A stretch of 64,000 nt of DNA. Origin: Alkalihalobacterium sp048323755 (GTDB taxonomy: Bacteria > Bacillota > Bacilli > Bacillales > Bacillaceae_F). The notes beneath the pieces were generated by a model, which was given only the letters and a program-made list of their open reading frames with translations, was not told the DNA's origin and did no database searches. The stretch covers positions 124,001 to 188,000 of the forward strand of contig NZ_JBLWFS010000004.1 in NCBI RefSeq assembly GCF_048323755.1. Direction: 5' to 3'. The translations under genes and the position numbers were made by a program. This document shows positions 1 through 7,303 of the stretch, in pieces (positions within the stretch are counted from its first letter, which is position 1; each line of letters starts with the position of its first letter).

Positions 1-2
1 TA

Positions 3-131
3 TGCTACATTGAAGTAGTCGTGGAACAACAAATGGTCAACTTAGTAAATGAAGAACGTGCTAGAGTTGGTTTGCCTGCTTTAAAGGTAAATACTTCGTG
101 CAAATGTTTAAGGGGTAATTATAGTAGTTAG
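3..131 (+). pseudogene. Remnant of a CAP/SCP (YkwD-like) domain protein, 3' end
   Basis: An open frame enters from the left edge and stops with TAG at 129-131. It encodes the start of a CAP (cysteine-rich secretory protein / SCP-like) domain: the stretch EQQMVNLVNEERARVGLPAL is the first conserved helix of secreted YkwD-type proteins of Bacillus. After the residues KVNTS it diverges to a short unrelated Cys-rich tail and stops, whereas the family continues for about 100 more residues with the His/Glu active-site region. I infer a truncated or frameshifted gene. How much lies upstream cannot be seen. Confidence 0.6.
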
Positions 132-142
132 TAAAATAGTTT

Positions 143-175
143 AGAAGGCTGACAATTATAGGTCAGTCTTCTTTC
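143..175 (+). terminator. Rho-independent terminator after the CAP remnant
   Basis: Inverted repeat AGAAGGCTGAC / GTCAGTCTTCT with a 7-nt loop, followed by a T-rich stretch. It lies directly after the CAP frame and before the next gene. Confidence 0.7.
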
Positions 176-260
176 TGTTGTAATCAAAGTGTCATCATAA
201 ATTAACACAAAAATCACTATTTTTTTACTATACTATAATTTAGGTAAAAGGAGGGAAAGC

Positions 261-1331
261 ATGTTAAGGAAAATTGGTGGTGTGTTGATCTTATATTTAT
301 CTTTATACTTAATTGGAAATGGAACAGTTAACGCTTCTGTAAAAGTTGATTTTTCGGAAGATCTTTTTAGTGAAGCTGTTATATTAATAGATGGAAAATC
401 TGGAAAAGTACTTTATGAAAAAAACAGTGAGCAGCGAATGTATCCTGCTAGCATTACAAAAATTATTACAGGCATCCTAGCCATAGAGGAAGCTAATTTA
501 TCTGATACCGTTACTGTAAGTAAAAATGCACGTGAAGTGATTGGTACCCGTGTATACCTTTTAGAAGGAGAAGAAGTTGAGCTAAAAAAGCTCGTTCAAG
601 GACTTTTAATCAGTTCAGGAAATGATGCGGGGTTAGCCATAGCTGAACACATTTCAGAAGATGAAAAGAATTTTGCTCGAAAAATGAATCAATTTGTGCG
701 TAATAAGGTCGGAGTGGAAAACACGAATTTCACTAACCCGCATGGCTTATTCGATGAAGAGCATTACACGACGGCATATGATATGGCGAAGATTGCAAAA
801 TATGCGATGAACAATGATATGTTCCGAGAAATTGTCAGCACGAAAGAGTTGTCGTGGATCGGTGAGGGATGGGAAACAACGATTTATAACCATAACCGAA
901 TGCTATGGAACTACGAAGGAGCTACTGGTATTAAAAATGGTTATGTTCAAAAATCCGGTTACACGTTAGTTACTTCTGTTCAGCAAGGAGAAACTGAATT
1001 AATCGCAGTGACGTTGAATGCACCATCATCTAAACATGCGTATCGTGATATGTACCGTTTATTTGATTATGGATTTGACAACTTTGAAACTAAGCATATT
1101 GTGAAAAATCAAGTGTTTGAAGATCCTTTTGGAAGTAAATATATGTTAGCTGATGATTTGTACGTCACGACGAAAAAAGACGAGGCACTCTTTTTAGATG
1201 TGAGTATTTATGGATATTTAAAAGTGGTAGGAAAAAATAATCAATTAGTTGGGATTCGTGGGTTGCAAAGAATGGAAGAACAATATGCGAAAAGATCTCC
1301 CCGGTTTTTAGCAAGTATCGATCGCTGGTGA
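261..1331 (+). CDS. D-alanyl-D-alanine carboxypeptidase, DacF-like (low-molecular-weight PBP)
   Basis: A 356-residue secreted serine peptidase of the S11 family. It should trim the terminal D-Ala from peptidoglycan pentapeptides outside the membrane. Residues 1-25 form a signal peptide. The SxxK nucleophile box is SITK (64-67) and the second box is SGN (119-121). The third box, normally KTG, reads KNG (225-227), which is unusual. A C-terminal beta-domain follows, as in DacF. The ATG is preceded by AAGGAGG at good spacing. The gene is monocistronic and ends in a terminator hairpin that carries a group II intron. DacF-type enzymes in Bacillus act in sporulation or vegetative wall maturation; which applies here is unknown. 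Confidence 0.88.
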   Translation: MLRKIGGVLILYLSLYLIGNGTVNASVKVDFSEDLFSEAVILIDGKSGKVLYEKNSEQRMYPASITKIITGILAIEEANLSDTVTVSKNAREVIGTRVYLLEGEEVELKKLVQGLLISSGNDAGLAIAEHISEDEKNFARKMNQFVRNKVGVENTNFTNPHGLFDEEHYTTAYDMAKIAKYAMNNDMFREIVSTKELSWIGEGWETTIYNHNRMLWNYEGATGIKNGYVQKSGYTLVTSVQQGETELIAVTLNAPSSKHAYRDMYRLFDYGFDNFETKHIVKNQVFEDPFGSKYMLADDLYVTTKKDEALFLDVSIYGYLKVVGKNNQLVGIRGLQRMEEQYAKRSPRFLASIDRW

Positions 1332-1354
1332 GTTCTAAAAATCTTGAAGAGCGC

Positions 1355-1388
1355 AAAAAGACTTGAGGTACAAAATCTCAAGTCTTTT
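1355..1388 (+). terminator. Terminator of the carboxypeptidase gene, interrupted by the intron
   Basis: Stem AAAAGACTTGAG (1356-1367) pairs perfectly with CTCAAGTCTTTT (1377-1388). The run of T stops at 1388, where the intron begins. Joining 1388 to 3436 restores a run of seven T, as expected for an intact terminator. Confidence 0.85.
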
Positions 1389-2030
1389 GTGCGCTTGGCA
1401 GCGCTCGAGCTAATGGGTGAAAGTCCCTAACACGTCGAAGTGGCGAAAGTGTATAGCTGACAGGTAGTGCATGGCTGTGAAGTAATGTGCGGAGGACTTG
1501 AAGGCAAATCTCGGAACAGGCGACTAAACCATGTTCGCTGGCAGAATCGGATAACCCTGCAAAAGGTGGGAAAGTCCAAAACCACAAACGGGTTCTGCAA
1601 GTTAGGAGGACTGGCTTCGAGAGAAAGTTCGATGACGTGACCCAAGGAGATCTCATCATCCCCAACCTTTGGTAAATTTCAAACAAGCTCGCGATGGGTA
1701 AGTTGAAACTATGGGTGGTGAGAAGTCAGAGCAGGGGATAGTAGTGAAAAAGCTCGTCTGAAAAGTCGCAAGGGCGAGTGACTTAACATATGTTGTTAAG
1801 ACAAGCCCTTACCCAAAAGGAAGGGACTTGATGCGAAGCCTGTCTGTCCATGGAAGAAAAGTATATCTATCTGTTTAATCCCGCAATGTCCAAACAGAAG
1901 CTGGGGAGGTTACAGCCGTAGAACCAGGGTCGAATAGGAAGTAGACCGTTTGGGGCGGAGTACTTTAAGGGAAGTTCGGAAAATGCCAAGTGCTAGTCAT
2001 CCGAACGGAACTAAGGGAAGGAACACGAGC

Positions 2031-3356
2031 ATGAGCGAGAAGACAAATAAGAGAAGCTTTCGTGAGGGAGTAGGAACTTCACAAAAGAAAAAGTGGTACA
2101 GCCTAATGGATAAAGTATGGGCTATATCAAACTTGGAGGAAGCATTTAAAGAGGTAAAGAAAAATCGGGGCAGTGCTGGAATTGATGGAGTTTCTATTAA
2201 AACATTCGAGATAGAATTGGAGGATAATGTACAAATCCTTCACAAGGAATTGAAAGAAAAGAAATACACACCAAGACCTGTCAAGCGTGTTTACATTCCA
2301 AAACCCGATGGTTCTCAAAGACCTCTTGGCATACCTACCGTAAGAGACAGAGTTGTACAATCAGCTTTACGCAGAATTCTAGAACCAATTTATGAGGCTA
2401 AATTTCTTGATTGTAGCTTCGGATTTCGTCCAAACCGAAGCGCGCATATGGCATTAGAGAAAATACGAAGAGATCTACTAGACGGTTATGTATATGTCAT
2501 TGATGCGGATTTACAAGCTTATTTTGACACGATCCCACACGAAAGGTTAATCTCATTAGTCAGAGAAGAAGTAGTAGACGGAAGCGTCATTCGTTTAATC
2601 GAAAGTTTTCTTCAAGCGGGTATAATGGATGGAGGTAGTTTTCAAATCAATGAAAAGGGAACTCCACAAGGTGGTGTCATTAGTCCAATACTTGCGAACA
2701 TCTATTTACACCCACTTGATGAAATTATGACCGAACGGGGACATCGAATTTCTAGGTATGCGGATGACTTTGTCATATGTTGTAAATCACAAAAAGGAGC
2801 CGAAAGGGTCCTGAAGTCAGTGACAAGGTTACTTGAACAAGAACTTGGTCTATCTATTCACCCTAACAAAACTAAAATTGTCAATAACCTTGAGGAATCA
2901 TTCCAATTCCTTGGACATGAATTTAAAGCTGGATACTGGGTTACTCCATCTGCGAAAGCATTAAAGAAGTTCAAGACTAAGGTAAAGGACATAACCAAAA
3001 GAAATCAGACAATCAATATTGAGAAGCTGGTTAAAGACAAACTTAACCCTTATCTAAGGGGATGGGGAAATTATTTTGGTCACTTTCATGTGAAGAGACT
3101 ATTCACTAGAATAGATAGTTGGATACGAAGAAGGCTACGAGCGGTTCAATTAAGAAGTTGGCGAACCATCAAGAAACTCCACAGGGAACTCCGAAGGAGA
3201 AACTGGAAAGGCGAGCTACCTCGTTTTCGCATGAATAGATGGCGAAGTTCACTATCGCCAGCTGTACATGTCGCAATTCCGAATGAAAGGTTTCAAGAAA
3301 TCCAACTTGTCTCACTTGTGAAAATATACAATGAACATCACCTCCAAAGGGGATAA
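2031..3356 (+). CDS. ltrA: Group II intron reverse transcriptase/maturase
   Basis: A 441-residue intron-encoded protein that helps the intron splice and copies it into new DNA sites. The reverse transcriptase domain spans about residues 40-290, with the TPQGG motif and the catalytic YADD box at 243-246. The C-terminal maturase (GIIM) domain follows, with the YLRGWGNYF signature. No HNH endonuclease domain is present, as expected for class C enzymes. The ATG at 2031 is chosen because AAGGGAAGGA lies 8-9 nt upstream; the frame is open further upstream but without a good ribosome binding site. The frame is intact, so the protein may be functional. Confidence 0.92.
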   Translation: MSEKTNKRSFREGVGTSQKKKWYSLMDKVWAISNLEEAFKEVKKNRGSAGIDGVSIKTFEIELEDNVQILHKELKEKKYTPRPVKRVYIPKPDGSQRPLGIPTVRDRVVQSALRRILEPIYEAKFLDCSFGFRPNRSAHMALEKIRRDLLDGYVYVIDADLQAYFDTIPHERLISLVREEVVDGSVIRLIESFLQAGIMDGGSFQINEKGTPQGGVISPILANIYLHPLDEIMTERGHRISRYADDFVICCKSQKGAERVLKSVTRLLEQELGLSIHPNKTKIVNNLEESFQFLGHEFKAGYWVTPSAKALKKFKTKVKDITKRNQTINIEKLVKDKLNPYLRGWGNYFGHFHVKRLFTRIDSWIRRRLRAVQLRSWRTIKKLHRELRRRNWKGELPRFRMNRWRSSLSPAVHVAIPNERFQEIQLVSLVKIYNEHHLQRG

Positions 3357-3364
3357 TCGTGGAG

Positions 3365-3396
3365 GAGCCGTATGCGATGACCCGCACGTACGGATC
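3365..3396 (+). ncRNA. Group II intron domain V (catalytic hairpin)
   Basis: The hairpin GAGCCGTATGC ... GCACGTACGGATC contains the AGC catalytic triad (3366-3368). It is 32 nt long, against the usual 34. The apical part reads GCG-ATGACC-CGC instead of closing on a GNRA tetraloop, and the strand facing the triad is GAT where most introns have GTT, giving a G-A mismatch. The pairing was made by eye. Confidence 0.7.
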
Positions 3397-3457
3397 TGTG
3401 AGAGGCGCATGAATATATTCATGCGCCTACTCTATTTTGGTAAAGAAATTCAGCAGC

Positions 3458-3904
3458 CTATGCGGTTTCTTGGATGGTTTCACCTTCCCAAATTATTCCC
3501 TTCACTTCAACGCTTGCAGGCAATAAAGGATGTTTTTTCAAGTAATTAATACTTTTACGCAACATTTCAACTTCATCTTGCTCACTAAGCCAGTGACCAA
3601 AGTCAGTATTATGATGGTTTAACGTATAGTTAATCAAGTCAATAGCTTGCTGTTCAAGGTTTAATTCTGTCCATTCAGACTCATTGTAATTGGCACGCTG
3701 TTTTTTAGCGCTAACAAATATTACTTCTTTTGTTTCATGTTTATGAGTAGCCATTACGATGGTTCGAAGTAAAGAGTCATAAGGGTGAACGATATACGGT
3801 TGGTACCCGCTAATGATTGAAACTTCGTCTTCTTTTTTTTCTAGTGCATTTATAATATGAGGTATAGACTCATTACAATTACTAATGATTAAAGTGTTCT
3901 TCAT
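3458..3904 (-). CDS. Carbonic anhydrase-like protein (YbcF-like), zinc ligands not evident
   Basis: A 148-residue soluble protein starting at the ATG preceded by GGAGGCG. The central part (ISGYQPY ... SLLRTIVMATHKHETKEVIFVSA) resembles the core of beta-carbonic anhydrases, where a strand and a helix (...DDALRSL...) are followed by a strand. The CxDxR and HxxC zinc ligands of true enzymes are not visible. In B. subtilis a carbonic-anhydrase-like gene (ybcF) lies with the DabA/DabB-type bicarbonate genes. Here it lies 30 nt downstream of an SbtA-type bicarbonate permease in the same direction, so a role in bicarbonate handling is likely. The family assignment is by remembered similarity and is tentative. 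Confidence 0.55.
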   Translation of the reverse strand: MKNTLIISNCNESIPHIINALEKKEDEVSIISGYQPYIVHPYDSLLRTIVMATHKHETKEVIFVSAKKQRANYNESEWTELNLEQQAIDLINYTLNHHNTDFGHWLSEQDEVEMLRKSINYLKKHPLLPASVEVKGIIWEGETIQETA

Positions 3905-3934
3905 AAGGTTCGCCTCCATTACAATGTTCTAAGT

Positions 3935-4945
3935 TTAGTATAACCACTGTGCAATTGAGTAAAAGATAGGGATACCTAAAGTTAAGTTAAATGGGAATGT
4001 AATCCCGAGTGCTAACCCTAAATAAATCGAAGGATTTGCATCTGGTACCGATGCGCTCATAGCTGCTGGTGCTGCAATATACGAGGCACTAGCTGCCAAT
4101 ACACCCATTAGTGTTGCTCCTCCAACTGATAATCCGCAAGCCATACCAACAAATACACCTAACACTCCATAAACGATCGGCATGATTAGAGCAAAAGAAA
4201 GTAATTTTAAGCCATGTTTACGAACAACGGCTAACCGCTGCCCAGCGATAAGACCCATATTCAATAGGAACAATGTCAGCATACTTGGATACAAATCAAT
4301 AAATAGTGGTTGAATTAACGGTTTACCATCTAATCCAATGATCATTCCAATGACTAAACTTCCAGCTAGCAACAAAATACTTTTACCTAAGAAACATTCA
4401 CGTAGTTGCTCTTTACTTAACTTAAACGAAAAGGCAGGTGCAACAATTCCAACTCTACGAACCGATGTCTCTTCAGTGTTTCGACCCTTTAAGAATTCAA
4501 GTAAGACAAGTGCTATTAAAATTGCAGGTATTTCCATTAATACAACCATCGCATTCATAAACGCTTCATAATTGATTGCTCGGTTTTCTAAGAAAGCTGC
4601 AGCTGCACCATAGGTGACGATACTTACAGATCCATAAGTCGCGGCTAAAGCGATTGCATTTTTTGTATCAAGCTTAACAATTTTTCTTAAGTAGATAAGA
4701 GTAAGGATCGGAGTAAGAGTACCTAAAAATATAGTACCTAGTATTGGCTTAGTAACTTCTGTAATTGAAAACTGTGAAAGTTCAATTCCGCCTTTTAAAC
4801 CAATCGCAATTAATAAGTATAAGCTTAATGTTTCCCCAAGTGCTTTAGGAAATGTGAAATTGGAGCCAAGGGCAACCGCTACCATACCGAGGACAAAAAA
4901 GAGTACAGCCGGGTTTAGTAAATTCTCTATAACCATTTGTAACAT
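3935..4945 (-). CDS. sbtA: SbtA-family sodium-dependent bicarbonate permease
   Basis: A 336-residue integral membrane protein with about ten hydrophobic segments, arranged as two inverted halves joined by a charged cytoplasmic loop (about residues 155-180). The sequence (GSVSIVTYGAAAAFLE in the first half, ASASYIAAPAAMSASVPDANPSIYLG in the second, interrupted here only by description) is typical of the SbtA/DUF897 family, which imports bicarbonate with sodium. Start at 4945 is chosen because TGGAG lies 7 nt upstream; a GTG 12 nt earlier is too close to the Shine-Dalgarno. It precedes the carbonic-anhydrase-like gene (30-nt gap) and follows the MpsC-family gene after a terminator. No PII-like SbtB partner is seen. 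Confidence 0.8.
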   Translation of the reverse strand: MLQMVIENLLNPAVLFFVLGMVAVALGSNFTFPKALGETLSLYLLIAIGLKGGIELSQFSITEVTKPILGTIFLGTLTPILTLIYLRKIVKLDTKNAIALAATYGSVSIVTYGAAAAFLENRAINYEAFMNAMVVLMEIPAILIALVLLEFLKGRNTEETSVRRVGIVAPAFSFKLSKEQLRECFLGKSILLLAGSLVIGMIIGLDGKPLIQPLFIDLYPSMLTLFLLNMGLIAGQRLAVVRKHGLKLLSFALIMPIVYGVLGVFVGMACGLSVGGATLMGVLAASASYIAAPAAMSASVPDANPSIYLGLALGITFPFNLTLGIPIFYSIAQWLY

Positions 4946-4993
4946 TATGTTCTCCACTCCTTACTGTTTCATGATTTAGGGCAACCATTTAAA

Positions 4994-5039
4994 CAGAAAA
5001 AGACCAGCCATGTAGAAATCATCATACAGGCTGGTCTAT
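4994..5039 (-). terminator. Terminator between the mpsC-like and sbtA-like genes
   Basis: Stem AGACCAGCC (5001-5009) / GGCTGGTCT (5029-5037). Read on the minus strand it is followed by TTTTT. It ends the DUF2294 transcript, so sbtA probably has its own promoter or relies on readthrough. Confidence 0.75.
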
Positions 5040-5086
5040 TATTTCCGTATCAATAGATATTGAAATAAATCTCCCAATATATTTAA

Positions 5087-5455
5087 TTAATTTTCTAATT
5101 TGGCTTCTAAGTCTTCAGCCAAAGTAAAGACAATGACCCTCTCGCCACTTCTAGTGCTTATATCGGTATGGAAGCACCTTGCCTCTACACCCGTCATTTC
5201 GTGAATGAGCTTTTTTAGGTCCGCACTGCCTGTTTCGATCAGTTCTGATCGATTGCGTTTGACAGCTAGCATACCAGTTTCAGATCTTGTTAACGCTTGT
5301 TCAGCAGGTGTTAGAATACCTTTTAGTTGAATGATTAGTAGATTTCTTAGAATGTCGGTCTTAACTTGAACAGAACCTCTACCCAAATATTCTTTTTCCC
5401 ATTGCGTTAATGTTTTGCTAATCTCAGATTCAAGAAGTCCTTTCTTCTTATTCAT
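5087..5455 (-). CDS. DUF2294 / MpsC-family protein
   Basis: A 122-residue soluble protein of the DUF2294 (PF10057, MpsC) family: an N-terminal helix (ESEISKTLTQWEKEYLGRG), two central strands, the GILTPAEQ ... RNRSELIE region and a C-terminal alpha/beta part ending in ERVIVFTLAEDLE. In Staphylococcus aureus mpsC accompanies mpsA/mpsB, a bicarbonate transport system, and B. subtilis ybcI lies near equivalent genes. Its molecular role is unknown. Start ATG 5455 follows GGAGGTG. Upstream is a structured leader ending in a terminator, and downstream is an SbtA permease, so the bicarbonate link is kept although the transporter type differs. Confidence 0.75.
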   Translation of the reverse strand: MNKKKGLLESEISKTLTQWEKEYLGRGSVQVKTDILRNLLIIQLKGILTPAEQALTRSETGMLAVKRNRSELIETGSADLKKLIHEMTGVEARCFHTDISTRSGERVIVFTLAEDLEAKLEN

Positions 5456-5495
5456 AGCACCCACCTCCATCTCTTAAGTATAGCAAAAATTGCGT

Positions 5496-5636
5496 AAAAA
5501 AACGGTATACTTCTTCATAAAAGAAATATACCGATTATTTCAAACCATTACTTATTTTTTACTTGTAGGTTCTCATTTCACCTCTGCGATATAGTCACAG
5601 CGATGCACTGCTAACCCTTTTATGTAAAATAAGCAA
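5496..5636 (-). ncRNA. Candidate structured leader RNA or small RNA ending in a terminator
   Basis: On the minus strand a TATAAT box (5637-5642) is followed by about 140 nt with recognisable structure. A long-range stem pairs CTTATTTTAC (5624-5633) with GTAAAAAATAAG (5551-5562). It encloses the hairpin CAGTG-CAT-CGCTG (5598-5610) and the hairpin AGGT...ACCT (5567-5584). Then comes a strong terminator, CGGTATA...TATACCG (5503-5533), followed by seven T (5496-5502), 25 nt before the mpsC Shine-Dalgarno. This looks like a riboswitch or attenuator, or a separate small RNA. I match it to no known riboswitch class. Structures were drawn by eye. Confidence 0.5.
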
Positions 5637-5642
5637 GTATTA

Positions 5643-5990
5643 TAAACAATTCGGTAAAAAATTTTCAGTTAATTTCATTATAAAGTCAATGACGAAAAAG
5701 TGTCAATAAAAACTTTTTATGCCAAAATTTGCAGTGAAATTATAAAACTTTATGGTATCTTTATAATAGGTTGTTTTTAATATTGCGATTGAATATATAG
5801 TGAATTTTTAATAAGGTACAATTTATTAGCAAGGCTCTTTTATTTATAATACAAAGTTTATACGTATATACTGTAAAGTTTAGAATAAATAAGATTTATA
5901 CGGAAAAAATGGAAGTAAAATCAGTATTATGTAAAAAGGTTGAACGTTTTTAGAGTTTGTTTAGTTTGGGAATGTCGGGAGCGTGACGTC
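5643..5990. other. AT-rich intergenic region, no gene seen
   Basis: This is the divergent spacer between the leader RNA (minus) and the lipid kinase gene (plus). It is very AT-rich with several possible -10 boxes. No credible open frame or structured element was recognised. Confidence 0.5.
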
Positions 5991-6875
5991 ATGTATGTAT
6001 TTATTGTTAACCCTATTTCTGGAAACGGAAGAGGGGAAGTCGTTTGGAAGTCGATTGAAAACACATTAATTAATAAAAAGACAAAATTCAAGGCCCACCT
6101 GACCAGAGATAAAGCCCATGTAGCCGAGATTGTGAAATCATTAAACCCTGAAACAGTAACAGCAGTTGTTGTTGTTGGTGGAGATGGAACGGTACACGGT
6201 GTAGTGAACTCCATACAACACATGAAAATACCATTAGGAATCATTCCAGCTGGAACGGGTAATGACTATGCTCGTTCCATGTCTATTCCTAAGAACCATG
6301 ACCTTGCACTCGAGCGGATTTTATCTGGTGAGAAGAAAAAAATTGATATATTACATATTGGAGAACGAATTTGTATGACGGTCATTGGCATTGGCTTTGA
6401 TGGGAAGGTCGCACAGTTAGCCAATGAGTCAAAATCAAAAAAAATATTGAATAGTCTCGGACTTGGAAAATTTACCTACTTAATTATCGTATTACAATTA
6501 TTATTTAAATATAAACCAACGGAAGTAACAATAGAGCTTGATGATGTCACATATAAATTTGAAAAAGTCTGGTTGATTGCTGTGGCAAATTTACCTTATT
6601 ATGGTGGCGGGATGTACATTTGTCCACATGCGATAAGTGATGATGGAGCTTTTGATGTATGTATAGTGAATAACGTTTCAAAGTTTAAGATCCTGCAAAT
6701 CTTTCCTAAAGTTTTTCAAGGGCAGCATATTAATCACCCCGCGGTCACTGTTTTAAAAGGGAAAAATATAAAGGTCATTTCTGATATTCCTGTTATTATT
6801 CATGGGGATGGTGAAATAATTGGGGAAACCCCTATTGAAGTTACTGTGAAAAAAGATGTTCTAGACATCGTATAA
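5991..6875 (+). CDS. Diacylglycerol kinase-family lipid kinase (YtlR-like)
   Basis: A 294-residue protein of the DAGK catalytic family. These enzymes phosphorylate diacylglycerol or related lipids at the membrane with ATP. The N-terminus (FIVNPISGNGRG) and the GGDGT nucleotide-binding motif near residue 62, followed by PAGTGNDYARS, are diagnostic. A C-terminal beta-sandwich domain with GIGFDG and YYGGGM follows. ATG 5991 is preferred, with GGGAG about 9 nt upstream; an in-frame TTG at 5940 lacks a site. Length fits B. subtilis YtlR/DagK (about 300). The gene is monocistronic and convergent with the next. The exact lipid substrate cannot be told. Confidence 0.85.
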   Translation: MYVFIVNPISGNGRGEVVWKSIENTLINKKTKFKAHLTRDKAHVAEIVKSLNPETVTAVVVVGGDGTVHGVVNSIQHMKIPLGIIPAGTGNDYARSMSIPKNHDLALERILSGEKKKIDILHIGERICMTVIGIGFDGKVAQLANESKSKKILNSLGLGKFTYLIIVLQLLFKYKPTEVTIELDDVTYKFEKVWLIAVANLPYYGGGMYICPHAISDDGAFDVCIVNNVSKFKILQIFPKVFQGQHINHPAVTVLKGKNIKVISDIPVIIHGDGEIIGETPIEVTVKKDVLDIV

Positions 6876-6894
6876 ATATATAGAGTATAGCGAA

Positions 6895-7170
6895 TTAAGA
6901 TTTTATACCTTGAATAAATTGATGAAATTGCTTTAAAGCAATTGTAAGGATGGCTTCAGACGTATTTTGGTCTGGGGCCATTTTTACTTCATTAAAATAG
7001 GCTTGGATCTCTTCAAGTTGTTCAACTTGTTCTTTAAATAGTTTTAAATTTATAAAGCGGGTTTCAATTCCTAGATGCGTAGCTTGCTCGTTTAAGTTTT
7101 TTATACTTTCTTCAACCTTTTCTATTTGTTTATAGTAAGCCTCGAATTGTTTTTCTCGCTCAGTTTTCAT
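6895..7170 (-). CDS. Small coiled-coil protein of unknown function
   Basis: A 91-residue, mostly helical, charged protein. Residues 1-65 look like a coiled coil (KQIEKVEESIKNLNEQA, then EQVEQLEEIQAYFNEVK), followed by a short linker and a last helix. There is no signal peptide, membrane segment or known motif. AAAGGAG lies upstream of the ATG at usual spacing, supporting a real gene. It is convergent with the lipid kinase gene. I do not recognise the family. Confidence 0.65.
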   Translation of the reverse strand: MKTEREKQFEAYYKQIEKVEESIKNLNEQATHLGIETRFINLKLFKEQVEQLEEIQAYFNEVKMAPDQNTSEAILTIALKQFHQFIQGIKS

Positions 7171-7303
7171 TGGACGTCATCTCCTTTCACTTACTTTCTT
7201 TTTTTACATAAGATGTAGATGATGTCAATAGTTTCAGGGCAAACACCTTCGCAAAACATACGTGAATGCATACAATGGTAATGTGAAGAAAGGAAGAGTT
7301 CAT

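Larger units (their letters stand above)
1389..3435 (+). mobile_element. Group II intron (class C-like insertion), about 2.05 kb
   Basis: The element starts with GTGCG (1389), the usual 5' group II intron sequence. It has about 640 nt of structured RNA, an internal reverse transcriptase gene, then domain V starting GAGCCG (3365) and domain VI, a hairpin around 3402-3428 with a likely branch A near 3429. The 3' end is placed at AT (3434-3435). It sits immediately after the U-tract side of a rho-independent terminator stem, the typical target of class C introns, which enter via folded single-stranded DNA and lack an endonuclease domain. The boundaries fit a restored terminator but the exact 3' base is inferred. 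Only one copy is seen in the window. Confidence 0.85.

Noticed and set aside
1378..1686. Minus-strand open frame of 102 codons inside the intron's 5' RNA
   Set aside because: It lies in the structured ribozyme part, has no ribosome binding site and no known domain.
5940..5990. Earlier TTG start for the lipid kinase
   Set aside because: No Shine-Dalgarno sequence, and the family N-terminus begins at the ATG at 5991.
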